Shown here: positions 33,110 to 41,131 of the stretch, piece after piece
How positions within the stretch are numbered: position 1 is the stretch's first letter
Layout of the letters: the number at the start of each line of letters is the position of its first letter
Assembly: GCA_938023075.1 (NCBI GenBank)
Contig: CALHDG010000081.1
Span: forward strand, 1-43,743
Length of the DNA: 43,743 nucleotides
From: an uncultured Chitinophagales bacterium
GTDB taxonomy: Bacteria > Bacteroidota > Bacteroidia > Chitinophagales > JAHDHT01
Reading direction: 5' to 3'
The notes under the pieces: generated by a model
Told to the model about the DNA's origin: nothing
Seen by the model: only the letters and a program-made list of their open reading frames with translations
The model's database searches: none
Position numbers and translations under genes: made by a program

Positions 33110-34288
33110 CTATTTGTATATGCTTAAATTAGCTTGTTCTAAGGCTTGTTTCAGGGTTTTGTTTTCAAACTGCATGAGTTCTTTTCTTAGTATTTGAATT
33201 GCCTGTTGTAAATCAGTATCGTTAGTTTGTAATTCAATATTGTATAAAAGTTCTTCGGCAGCGTTTATTTGTTCTTCTTTTAAAACAAAGCTTTTGCTTA
33301 CTGCCATATTGGTCAGCGCATGTTTATGATCTTCTAAAAATTGAGTTGAAGCGGCTTGAATTATTGCATTGTGTTCGAATAAATGGTTTAATTCTTTTTT
33401 ATGTAAAAGATACAAGGCGGTTAATTTTAGAATTGGCTTTTTTAAATCGTTAGCAGCTCTTTTAGACATGCTTTCAATCGCTATTTCCGGCAATATTTGT
33501 TTTGGTACAAAAGAACCACAGTTTTGATAAACCCGGTAAGTGCTATAACATCCCACATCAGGATTGCAATTACCCGGAATAGCAAATGAAATCAACAATT
33601 TACCCATAGCAGAAGCCTCTGTAAGTAACAACTGTAATTGGTTCACCTTAAGTGCTTGTGAAAACATTTCAAAAGCAAACACCTCATTTGCAGGAATCAT
33701 AATTGCTGCTCCATTATTTTCTCCCAATGCCTCAGGAGAAAATTGTAAAGTATCGCATCCGGCAAAGCTATTTTGAACAACTACAGAGCTGGTGGTTTCA
33801 TTTTTTATCCAAACCCATTGGCTGCTTTCTTTCATATCTCTAAACATTAACTTGCTGTTTGCCGGTAAATTTTGTGCTTCTACTTCTAATTGATAACCTA
33901 TGGCGTCATTGGGTAATTCAGGAAAAACGTTCACAAATAATTCTGGTTGGGAATTAAAAATTTCTAGCGATTGCGCATCTGTAATTGCTGTTGAATTTTG
34001 TATTTCGGGCAATTCATAAACAGCCTGTATATTAAAATCGCTTTCTACTAGGTGGTGCGTAATATCATCGTTTTTTGTATCAATCCATATTTTTGCAATA
34101 GTAGAATCGGGTCCAATTACTGTATAAAGGGAATCCGAATCTTCCAAGTTTTGTGCTATAGTCGTATCATCCAATTCGTCCTCTTCTAAGTTTACATTTC
34201 CAAAATCAAATTTACAAGAGGCAAAAATTAGAAAAAAGGGTATGCATAATAACAAAGCGGCTGTTGGAGAAATTAATTTATGGTTCAT
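33110..34288 (-). CDS. Putative lipoprotein of unknown function
   Basis: I place the start at 34288 (392 residues) because MNHKLISPTAALLLCIPFFL then IFASC is a lipoprotein signal with the lipobox F-A-S-C; the longer open frame upstream would overlap the preceding gene and lacks a signal. After an acidic linker (NVNLEEDELDD) the protein has a mixed region of about 220 residues with a Cys-rich segment (IPGNCNPDVGCYSTYRVYQN, CGSF), then a helical C-terminal third (KKELNHLFEHNAIIQAASTQ and LQQAIQILRKELMQFE). I do not recognise a domain. It follows the beta-barrel-like gene after 49 bases and probably shares its promoter. Probably outer-membrane anchored. Confidence 0.75.
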   Translation of the reverse strand: MNHKLISPTAALLLCIPFFLIFASCKFDFGNVNLEEDELDDTTIAQNLEDSDSLYTVIGPDSTIAKIWIDTKNDDITHHLVESDFNIQAVYELPEIQNSTAITDAQSLEIFNSQPELFVNVFPELPNDAIGYQLEVEAQNLPANSKLMFRDMKESSQWVWIKNETTSSVVVQNSFAGCDTLQFSPEALGENNGAAIMIPANEVFAFEMFSQALKVNQLQLLLTEASAMGKLLISFAIPGNCNPDVGCYSTYRVYQNCGSFVPKQILPEIAIESMSKRAANDLKKPILKLTALYLLHKKELNHLFEHNAIIQAASTQFLEDHKHALTNMAVSKSFVLKEEQINAAEELLYNIELQTNDTDLQQAIQILRKELMQFENKTLKQALEQANLSIYK

Positions 34289-34337
34289 ATTTATAATATT
34301 TAAATCGTTAAAAAATAGTTTTTGAGTATGATGACTT

Positions 34338-34955
34338 TTAGCCGTCTTGCAGTATGACTGAGTAACCGGCAGATATAATATTACCAGTACCAATTCCAAA
34401 TTCACAATTAAATGCATGTTTATTTCCTACTCTAATTCCTATAGGAGTAAAATGTAAACCTGGAAAATTTTTTTCTCCTACTTTGCTATTAACCACCATG
34501 CCTAACATGCCATTGCCATAAAGTTTTAATTTTTCATCACTGAAGTACAGAAAGTCTAATTTGAAATAAATTGCATTTAAGCTTACTTTTTTCCAAGGGT
34601 CGTTTCCTCGCCGGTACTGGTATTGGCTAAAGTTAAACTGACCGCCTAAACTTAGTTTCTCATTTACTATTTGACTATAGTTGATAGAAATAGTTCCTCT
34701 GCTAGGGCGCGCTTCAAATTTTTCGCATGGAATAATTTGCGCTTCGGTAGGATCTAGCAAAATACTAATTGGTATTAAAATAATATTTGCGGCTACACAA
34801 GCAGTTGCATTTGCGGTTTCTAATGAACCTGGAACAAAAGCATCTAAACCAGAATAACCATAAGCCACTTTAAACTCACCTTTATTTTGGGCAAAACTTA
34901 AATTGCTAATTATACATAATAAAAAAATAATGCTTGCTATTGATTTGATGTACAT
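34338..34955 (-). CDS. Outer-membrane beta-barrel-like protein
   Basis: The start at 34955 (205 residues) puts the Met just before the signal peptide MYIKSIASIIFLLCIISNLS-FAQ; the longer frame adds 14 residues of basic sequence with no function. The mature part alternates hydrophobic and polar residues in strand-like runs (GTISINYSQIVNEKLSLGGQ, FNFSQYQYRRG, KVSLNAIYFKLDFLYFSD, KLKLYGNGMLGMVVNSKVG, FNCEFGIGTGNIISAGYSVI), as in small outer-membrane barrels. Ligand or pore function unknown. First gene of a two-gene unit with the lipoprotein. The promoter region shares motifs with that of the HMG-CoA reductase operon. Confidence 0.75.
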   Translation of the reverse strand: MYIKSIASIIFLLCIISNLSFAQNKGEFKVAYGYSGLDAFVPGSLETANATACVAANIILIPISILLDPTEAQIIPCEKFEARPSRGTISINYSQIVNEKLSLGGQFNFSQYQYRRGNDPWKKVSLNAIYFKLDFLYFSDEKLKLYGNGMLGMVVNSKVGEKNFPGLHFTPIGIRVGNKHAFNCEFGIGTGNIISAGYSVILQDG

Positions 34956-34994
34956 AATGAACTGATTTAAAAATTTTAATTTGTATTTGCAGTA

Positions 34995-35039
34995 CAAAGA
35001 ACACGCTATTGTAAACCGTTTTTCTCATCCTAAAGAGTG
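34995..35039 (-). promoter_or_regulatory. Candidate regulated promoter of the barrel/lipoprotein unit
   Basis: CACTCTTTAGGATGA (35039-35025), 14 bases, CAAT, 9 bases, TTTG (34998-34995) on the minus strand, 40-84 bases before the chosen start. The parts and spacings equal those at 31523-31567. Confidence 0.4.
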
Positions 35040-35111
35040 AAATAAAAAAAATCAATAATTGGTGCGATTCGTGTAAAATTAGGACTAGTCAGGTAGGAAA
35101 TTTAAAATTCA

Positions 35112-35142
35112 TCCTAAAGTAGGAGCGCATCGCACTTTAGGA
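35112..35142. promoter_or_regulatory. Inverted repeat TCCTAAAGT/ACTTTAGGA in the divergent spacer
   Basis: A perfect 9-bp inverted repeat (35112-35120 and 35134-35142) separated by 13 bases; it contains the 23-base motif (35118-35140) shared with 31656-31678. It lies between the barrel gene and the divergent sensor kinase gene, about 180 bases from each start, so it could serve as an operator for both or be a small dispersed repeat. The rest of the 34956-35323 spacer is A+T-rich. Confidence 0.45.
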
Positions 35143-35259
35143 GGAGAACTTTGAATAGAACATGCCTTAAGTTATTGAATCTCAACAAGTCATAGAATCT
35201 TATGTTAATATAATTGTTATGATTGCAGCTTAGAAGTATCCACTTTCCGTATTTTATAA

Positions 35260-35290
35260 CTTGCGATTATGTAAAAAATGGGTATCTTTT
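35260..35290 (+). promoter_or_regulatory. Candidate -33/-7 promoter of the sensor kinase gene
   Basis: CTTG at 35260-35263 and TATCTTTT at 35283-35290, 19 bases apart, approximate the Bacteroidota TTTG and TAnnTTTG boxes. They lie 34 bases before the ATG. A weak match. Confidence 0.3.
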
Positions 35291-35323
35291 AAGTCAAATT
35301 AATCAGTATTTATCGAAACGAAC

Positions 35324-37276
35324 ATGTACAACATTTACACAACAGTCATATTAATTTTATTTTTTGGTTTACATGGTATTGCTGAAGATTTAAATAAGTT
35401 GATACACGCCAATCAGTTAGATGAATTACCTATTGCCACCGAAGTAAAAAAATTGAGAGATTCAATAGACAAAACCTTACTGTTAGATAACAAACAGGTT
35501 AATTTAAAATCTCATATCTATTATAGTATTCAACATGCCAAGGCAACAGAGCAGTTCAGTTCTTTTCAATCTTTTGAAGGTAAAAGTTTAAAAAGGATAA
35601 GACAAAGTGGACAAGTTAGCTGGTGGTATGTGAAAGTTGGAACCAATCAATTGGTTCCCGAAGAAAAATATTTTTTACAAGTTGGTAATAATAAAGTATC
35701 TGAAATTTATATTTTTTATTTAAAAGGAGATAATATTGACACCTTACATAAAGCCGGACTAAACTTTAAGCGCACTACAACCTTTCTTTCGCCCAACTTA
35801 CTCATACCTATTGGCTCAAATGAAACAGTTGAAATTATAATTGGCATGCCCCCAAGATACACCATGCTAGATATGAATATGAGCGTAAACCTAAGCAGCG
35901 AACAATTGCCTTTATCAATTATACCGGTTGAACATAAGTTAAAAAGCAGCTTAGACCAATTTTTTAGTTATGGTATATTTTCTGGCTACTTTCTGTTATA
36001 TCTGTTTGTAGTTTCACAATTGATCAGCACATTTAAGGGAGCACTGCGTTTTTTATTTATGTTATACACCATTAGTGGTGGTTTGGCTTTACTTGGTTTA
36101 ACCGGTATAGGCTATAAATTTGTATGGGTAGATGCCCCATTTTTTGAAAGCATTGCCGTTAGTATATTTAGCAATCTGTTCATATTAGGTAGTTTTATGT
36201 TTTTTATTCGGGTAGCTCCAATGCTATGGCAAATTAAATGGGTGCGTCCGGTTTATTATATATGTGTTACTATCGTTTGTATTAGCATTATAGGTACTTT
36301 TTTTAGTAAATTATTACCCATAGAATGGTTCTGGAAATTTCATGATTTTAGAGGCTTAGGCTTTATTTTTTGTAATGTGATGTTTGTTATCGGCATGTAC
36401 AGTTATTGGCTAAAAGTAAGAGACAAAAGAGTATTGCCTATTATAACTGTTTATTTTTTATTGGTGATCAGCTTATCTGCCAGTATTTTAAATTCACTGC
36501 AAATTGTATCTTCTTTTAATACCTACAAATTAGTATATGTATTAACCTTGCTATTTGCAGCTGCCTTAACCTGGTATTTATTGTACCGGATAGATATTTT
36601 GAATTACCGGATTTTGGTTAAAAACGAAAACCGCTTAAAAGCTATTGATGTAGGGGTTAATTTAGAACGCAAACGTTGGAGCAACGAGTTACACGATAGC
36701 ATTGGTGGTGTTATTTCATTAGCCACCTTAAAATTAAGTAGTTTAGAAAGCCAGGAAAACAATCAAAAAAAAGCAGGCGAGCTGCAAGCCATCCGTATGG
36801 ATTTAACCCGTGCCTGGAAAGAAGTGAATTCCATCTCAAAAAATATGCTACCCGAAAACTTACAAAAGATGGGTTTAGTAGCCGCCCTTAATCAATATGT
36901 GCAAAATTTAAATTTAAGATCAACGGTAAAAATTGACACCTATTTTAAAACCAATGAACAGTTTAAAAACGAAACGATTTTGTTGCACATTTACAGAATT
37001 GTACAAGAGCTATTGCATAACAGTTTAAAACACGCCAAAGCCAGCCAAATTAAATTGCAGGTTTATGAGTTTAATCAGCAACTTAATTTAAGTGTGGAAG
37101 ACGATGGGATTGGATTTGATATCAAACAAATAGAAAGTAGTGATAAGCCCACCGGTTTAAGTAATTTACGAAATCGAATAAAATTTACTGGAGGTAGTAT
37201 AGAAATTGAATCGAACAAAAAAAGAGGTAGCTTTGTACATTTTAGTTATCCTGTTAAAGTGTTGAAAGAGGGCTAA
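35324..37276 (+). CDS. 7TMR-DISM sensor histidine kinase (HisKA_3/NarX-DesK type)
   Basis: 650 residues. A short signal-like helix is followed by an extracellular DISMED2-like sensor domain (about 55-195, with SWWYVKVGTNQLVPEEKYFL), seven membrane helices at about 210-425, and a cytoplasmic kinase. The HisKA_3 H-box is RKRWSNELHDSIGGVISLAT with the phosphorylated His. The ATPase shows HIYRIVQELLHNSLKHAKAS, VEDDGIGFD and PTGLSNLRNRIKFTGGSI. Kinases of this class normally pair with a NarL/FixJ-type response regulator, but no regulator gene lies next to it, so its partner must be elsewhere. It is divergent from the barrel/lipoprotein unit and shares the motif-bearing spacer with it. Confidence 0.93.
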   Translation: MYNIYTTVILILFFGLHGIAEDLNKLIHANQLDELPIATEVKKLRDSIDKTLLLDNKQVNLKSHIYYSIQHAKATEQFSSFQSFEGKSLKRIRQSGQVSWWYVKVGTNQLVPEEKYFLQVGNNKVSEIYIFYLKGDNIDTLHKAGLNFKRTTTFLSPNLLIPIGSNETVEIIIGMPPRYTMLDMNMSVNLSSEQLPLSIIPVEHKLKSSLDQFFSYGIFSGYFLLYLFVVSQLISTFKGALRFLFMLYTISGGLALLGLTGIGYKFVWVDAPFFESIAVSIFSNLFILGSFMFFIRVAPMLWQIKWVRPVYYICVTIVCISIIGTFFSKLLPIEWFWKFHDFRGLGFIFCNVMFVIGMYSYWLKVRDKRVLPIITVYFLLVISLSASILNSLQIVSSFNTYKLVYVLTLLFAAALTWYLLYRIDILNYRILVKNENRLKAIDVGVNLERKRWSNELHDSIGGVISLATLKLSSLESQENNQKKAGELQAIRMDLTRAWKEVNSISKNMLPENLQKMGLVAALNQYVQNLNLRSTVKIDTYFKTNEQFKNETILLHIYRIVQELLHNSLKHAKASQIKLQVYEFNQQLNLSVEDDGIGFDIKQIESSDKPTGLSNLRNRIKFTGGSIEIESNKKRGSFVHFSYPVKVLKEG

Positions 37277-37334
37277 GCAGAATTTGGAATTTTTAAATTT
37301 GGAATTTTGATATTTAAAATTTACACTTTTTGGC

Positions 37335-38111
37335 TTAATCCTCTTCCAAAAATGCAGTCAACGGGCTACTAGCTTGTGCCTGGCTATAGCTTCCCGGTAA
37401 TTGAGCTTCGTAAGCTATTCGTCCGGCTTGTACAGCTAACTTAAAAGCAGTCGCCATTTGTATTGGGTCGCCGGCAATGGCAATGGCAGTGTTAACCAAC
37501 ACCGCATCTGCCCCCATTTCCATCGCTTCGGCAGCATGAGAAGGTGCTCCAATACCGGCATCAACAATAACCGGCACTAAGGCTTGATCAATAATGATCT
37601 CCAACATCGATTTGGTTGCCAAACCCTTGTTGCTGCCAATAGGGGCACCCAAAGGCATCACTACTGCACAACCTACTTCTTCCAAACGTTTACACAAAAC
37701 CGGATCGGCATGACAGTAAGGTAATACCACAAAACCCTCTTTTACCAAAGCTTCTGCTGCCTTTAAAGTTTCTACCGGATCTGGCATTAAGTACTTCGGG
37801 TCAGGATGGATTTCTAATTTTAACCAATTAGTGCCTAAGGCTTCACGGGCAAGTTGAGCCGCAAAAATAGCTTCCTTAGCCGTGCGGACACCGCTGGTAT
37901 TGGGCAACAAATTCCATTGCGGATGTTTTAGGTAAGTAAGCATCTCGTCGTTTGCTTTCCTAACATCTACCCGCCGTAAGGCAACCGTTGTCAATTGCGT
38001 TCCACTGGCAATTAAGGCTTCTTGCATAATTTTATGACTGCCAAATTTGCCCGTTCCGGTAAATAAGCGAGACCTGAAAGTTTTATCGCCGATATGTAAG
38101 GTTGCACTCAT
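37335..38111 (-). CDS. thiG: Thiazole synthase
   Basis: 258 residues, full length. ThiG condenses 1-deoxyxylulose 5-phosphate, dehydroglycine and ThiS thiocarboxylate to the thiazole phosphate of thiamine. Motifs: [40 protein letters not shown] with the Schiff-base Lys region, [34 protein letters not shown] and [11 protein letters not shown]. Last gene of a three-gene unit, three bases after thiE. ThiS, ThiF, ThiH/ThiO and ThiC are not in the window. Confidence 0.97.
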   Translation of the reverse strand: MSATLHIGDKTFRSRLFTGTGKFGSHKIMQEALIASGTQLTTVALRRVDVRKANDEMLTYLKHPQWNLLPNTSGVRTAKEAIFAAQLAREALGTNWLKLEIHPDPKYLMPDPVETLKAAEALVKEGFVVLPYCHADPVLCKRLEEVGCAVVMPLGAPIGSNKGLATKSMLEIIIDQALVPVIVDAGIGAPSHAAEAMEMGADAVLVNTAIAIAGDPIQMATAFKLAVQAGRIAYEAQLPGSYSQAQASSPLTAFLEED

Positions 38112-38114
38112 AAT

Positions 38115-38762
38115 TTACTCATTAGAAAATTGAAACTTGTTTAATTGCTCACGAAATTGTTGAACACTATGCTCCATAGCCGATGATTTTACGATGGCTG
38201 AAGATACAGCAACACCCGATAAACCGGTCATCATTAAGGGCACCACATCTATAACCTGAATGCCGCCAATTGCAATTACCGGAATTTTAATTTGTTGTAT
38301 TTCTAATTTCTTCAATATTACTTCATAAGCAAATTGCGACAATTGGGGGGCTAATTTCTTTTTAGTAGTGGTTGGTTTAAAAGGACCCAAACCTACATAG
38401 TTTACTCCCCTTTCATGCAGTTTTACTATATCATCATAGGTGTTGGCAGTGCCTCCAATAATCTTTTGATCGCCAAGAATGTTTCGGGCTTCACTAATGT
38501 CCATATCCGTTTTTCCTAAATGAACACCTGCTGCATCTATTTCTTTAGCAAGATATACATTATCATTAATAATCAATTGTATGTTATAATTTTTTAATGA
38601 ATCTTTTGCTTTCCTGCCAATTTCAAACCATTCTTTTTGAGGCAGGTCTTTCACCCGCAGTTGTATCCACTTGGCATCGGTCTGTTTAAGGCTTTCAATT
38701 TGCTTTAGGTGTGAAAAGCCCTTAATTTGTTGAGTAATAATATGTAGGTCTGCAATTTTCAA
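38115..38762 (-). CDS. thiE: Thiamine-phosphate synthase
   Basis: 215 residues forming a TIM barrel. It joins the pyrimidine diphosphate and thiazole phosphate to thiamine phosphate. Motifs: AKWIQLRVKDLPQKEW, LIINDNVYLAKEIDAAGVHL, GKTDMDISEARNIL, IIGGTANTYDD, GVNYVGLGPFKPTTTKKK and PVIAIGGIQV, covering the diphosphate-binding loop and the conserved Gly-Pro-Phe. It lies between the TenI-like gene (15 bases upstream) and thiG (three bases downstream) in one operon. Confidence 0.95.
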   Translation of the reverse strand: MKIADLHIITQQIKGFSHLKQIESLKQTDAKWIQLRVKDLPQKEWFEIGRKAKDSLKNYNIQLIINDNVYLAKEIDAAGVHLGKTDMDISEARNILGDQKIIGGTANTYDDIVKLHERGVNYVGLGPFKPTTTKKKLAPQLSQFAYEVILKKLEIQQIKIPVIAIGGIQVIDVVPLMMTGLSGVAVSSAIVKSSAMEHSVQQFREQLNKFQFSNE

Positions 38763-38777
38763 ATCGAGATTTCTTAT

Positions 38778-39428
38778 TTATAATGCTTGCTTTACGCTTA
38801 TTTTTAACCGGTTAAATCGTTCTATTAGTTCATTTTGATTGACATTTTTTTCAAAATCATTCCATAAATAGCCTAAAGTTGCCGCACCGTCAAAACCTAA
38901 AGTTTTAGCCTTGTTTATGTTTGATTCATCAATGCCGCCTAAGGCAAAAAATTTCGACTTTGGTTTCAGCAACAAATAATCGCTAAGCTTTTTATGATCT
39001 AACGTTTGGGTAACGGCGGGTTTTGATATAGATGGAAAAACCGGACTAACCAATTGATAATCTACTTCTAATTCATATTCTCCCATATCACAAATTGAGT
39101 GCGATGCAATACTAATCGTTTTGCCGGCTTCTTTCAATTGTTCAGCTAACTTTTCTTGGTAAGGATAATTTTTATTGAAATGAAAACCTTTTAAATCATA
39201 CTCAAAAACTAATGATGGATGACTATGTAACATTATTTTAGCATGATAAGTCTCCTCAATATTTTCAATAAATTGTATCAAGTCATGTTTAAACCAAGTT
39301 TTTTTTCTTAGATGAAAACACGACAAACTTGCCTGAAACAGTTGATCAATTGCTTCAATTTCGCCAACTATTTTGTTAGGATGTGAAACAACAATGATCT
39401 CAAAGTTTTGGTTTTGATAATGTACCAT
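38778..39428 (-). CDS. TenI/ThiE-like thiamine biosynthesis protein
   Basis: 216 residues with the ThiE/TenI barrel pattern: FHLRKKTWFKHDLIQFIENI, KIMLHSHPSLVFEYDLKGFH, SIASHSICDMGEYELEVDY, LVSPVFPSISKP and FFALGGIDESNINKAK. Some residues of true ThiE (N-D in the dihydroxyacid loop, H-L-G) are changed to H-S-H and H-F-N, which fits TenI, a thiazole tautomerase, or a diverged ThiE. First gene of the thi unit. I looked upstream for a TPP riboswitch and saw none of its conserved parts. Confidence 0.85.
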   Translation of the reverse strand: MVHYQNQNFEIIVVSHPNKIVGEIEAIDQLFQASLSCFHLRKKTWFKHDLIQFIENIEETYHAKIMLHSHPSLVFEYDLKGFHFNKNYPYQEKLAEQLKEAGKTISIASHSICDMGEYELEVDYQLVSPVFPSISKPAVTQTLDHKKLSDYLLLKPKSKFFALGGIDESNINKAKTLGFDGAATLGYLWNDFEKNVNQNELIERFNRLKISVKQAL

Positions 39429-39997
39429 GCACTTTGCAAATATAGCTGAAAAATGACTAAATAATAGTTTATCGAAATTTGATTTTTATAAAGGTCTATC
39501 GAGACGATGGAGCCTAAGTGGCTACAGATTGGACTTTAAAAAATAGGCTTTAAATATAATACAAATTTGGTTTTATAGTTTGGAGTTGTTGAATCAAGTT
39601 TAAGGCATAAGCTTTTCCTTAATTAAAAATACTCGTCGTTCCGAAGTTTCGCGATGTGTGGGTCTTCTACATCAATCTCACCAAATTAAAATCAAAATTT
39701 TAGTGTCACTTTTTTATTGGTAATACTATTTTGCAGGTTAGTACAACTCTTATATAAAATAGCAATGCGTGCTACCTATATTTTGTAAGCACGCATCACT
39801 ATTATTTTTTAATTACTTTATTCTATACTTGTTTAGGTTGAGTTTTGGGCTTTTTTATTACTGGATTTTGTGCTTAGGCGATTCAAAAAATCTCTTCATA
39901 GTGGTGCTATGGAGCTATTTTTTGAAGAAGTATAAGTGCAAAAGACTTAGTCAAAAAGTTTAAAATTCAGCCTAATCAAGTATATCTCAAACAAAAA
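39429..39997. other. 569-base gene-free spacer with one strong hairpin
   Basis: No credible ORF. The stretch carries an A+T-rich region, a degenerate palindrome-like CGTTCCGAAGTTTCGCGATG at about 39635, and the hairpin listed separately. It separates the thi operon start from the end of the next minus-strand gene. Confidence 0.5.
39765..39810 (+). terminator. Orphan hairpin with T-run (terminator of an unseen transcript or of the T9SS gene)
   Basis: ATGCGTGCT (39765-39773) and AGCACGCAT (39788-39796) form a perfect 9-bp stem with a 14-base loop; TATTATTTTTT follows on the plus strand. No plus-strand gene precedes it. Either a small RNA is made on the plus strand from about 39500-39700, or the hairpin serves the minus-strand gene ending at 39998, although the minus side lacks a good T-run. 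Confidence 0.45.
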
Positions 39998-40780
39998 TTA
40001 TTGATCCGTTTTGTTGAAACGTTTTGTAAATACTGTGCCATCTTCTAATACTACATTTACCATATACACACCCGCATTTAAATGACCTACTTGAACTTGA
40101 ACCGTATTATCTAACTCGGCTATATTTTGTGGTTCGCTAACTATTCTGCCAGCCAAATCGTTAATTTGAAGTGTACCTGTACTTGTGGCAGGGCTTTCAA
40201 ACGCAACAGTAAGCATGTCGTTTGCCGGATTTGGATAAACTGTCATCTCTTGAATATCATTTACGTTACCAAGTTTGCCTCTTCCAATTGGAACAAGTTG
40301 CTCAAAGATAACACGGGTTACTACCCAGTTAGGATCACTTCCTCCATCATCAAAAAAGCGCAGAGTTAATCGTCCATCTCTAACCTGCACATTAAATCTT
40401 ACAGTTTTAAATTGCTTAGCATTAGTAGTTATATTACCTCGAGTAACTGCATTTGCACCGGTTTCTGCTCTCACACGCATTCTGTCGTGACGAAAATTTC
40501 TGTCTCCAAATGTTACCCGAACATTATAGGTTCCATTTTGTACCCTTGCTTCGAAGGTGCGTGAATTTCTGCTGAAAATAAAGTCTCTGTTTGCTTCGTT
40601 AACTCCAGAAGTCCGTCCTCGGTCTCTGCTACTAAGCGAAGTTCGGTTAGTCCATCTAAAATTATTGTTATTAGTCCTCTCAGTTATTTTAGTATGACCT
40701 CGAGTCAACTGTGAATTTGAGGTTCCAAAATCAAGAAAACCAGAAGTTGGTTGGCCAGAAGCTAGTAAGCCAACGAACAT
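39998..40780 (-). CDS. T9SS-secreted protein with malectin-like domain; unusual start
   Basis: From the ATG at 40780 the product has 260 residues, but it begins MFVGLLASGQ, only the second half of a signal peptide. In the same frame upstream the DNA reads KILKIRIFTLLLSA directly before that Met, a normal signal peptide front, yet between the TAA at 40825-40823 and 40780 there is no ATG, GTG or TTG. Translation may begin at ATT (40819) or ATA, or the start codon has been lost. Residues of about 10-160 form a beta-rich, Arg/Asn-rich carbohydrate-binding-like domain (NGTYNVRVTFGDRNFRHDRM, FFDDGGSDPNWVVTRVIFEQ), and the end is a T9SS type A sorting domain (MTVYPNPANDMLTVAFESP to GTVFTKRFNKTDQ). 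Export to the surface is expected. Confidence 0.82.
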   Translation of the reverse strand: MFVGLLASGQPTSGFLDFGTSNSQLTRGHTKITERTNNNNFRWTNRTSLSSRDRGRTSGVNEANRDFIFSRNSRTFEARVQNGTYNVRVTFGDRNFRHDRMRVRAETGANAVTRGNITTNAKQFKTVRFNVQVRDGRLTLRFFDDGGSDPNWVVTRVIFEQLVPIGRGKLGNVNDIQEMTVYPNPANDMLTVAFESPATSTGTLQINDLAGRIVSEPQNIAELDNTVQVQVGHLNAGVYMVNVVLEDGTVFTKRFNKTDQ

Positions 40781-40852
40781 AGCTGATAATAATAGTGTAA
40801 AAATTCTTATTTTTAAAATTTTTTAAGTTAAATTGATTAATTAAAATAATAT

Positions 40853-40864
40853 GGGTATATACCC
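40853..40864. promoter_or_regulatory. Palindrome GGGTATATACCC upstream of the T9SS gene
   Basis: A perfect 12-base palindrome set in a larger near-palindrome (ATATGGGTATATACCCTATA). It lies about 30-45 bases before the likely signal-peptide start, where an operator could act. Apart from it, the 351-base spacer 40781-41131 is A+T-rich and shows nothing. Confidence 0.3.
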
Positions 40865-41131
40865 TATATATTATTCAAAATTAGTTTTAACCATTGCTGT
40901 ACAAATTATTAAAAGTACTGCACAAGTTTATTTAATTGGGAGTTAAAGTGCTGGGTAAAATTATAATTTGATTTATTGACTTTGCTAAATCAATTTATAG
41001 TAAGCATAAACGTTAATTATTAATTTAATTAATGCAAATTTAGGTGTTAGGAGATTAAGAAACTGACAGTTGAACGACAAATACACTTTTGCTAAAATTT
41101 ATTATCCTATCATGCTGAATGCTCCTATCTT

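Noticed and set aside
39429-39700. TPP riboswitch upstream of the thi unit
   Set aside because: None of the conserved CUGAGA and ACCUGAUCUGG-like parts could be found on the minus strand.
39769-39963. 64-codon hydrophobic plus-strand frame
   Set aside because: It starts inside the hairpin loop and its composition (Phe, Leu, Tyr) follows the T-rich DNA; no supporting feature.
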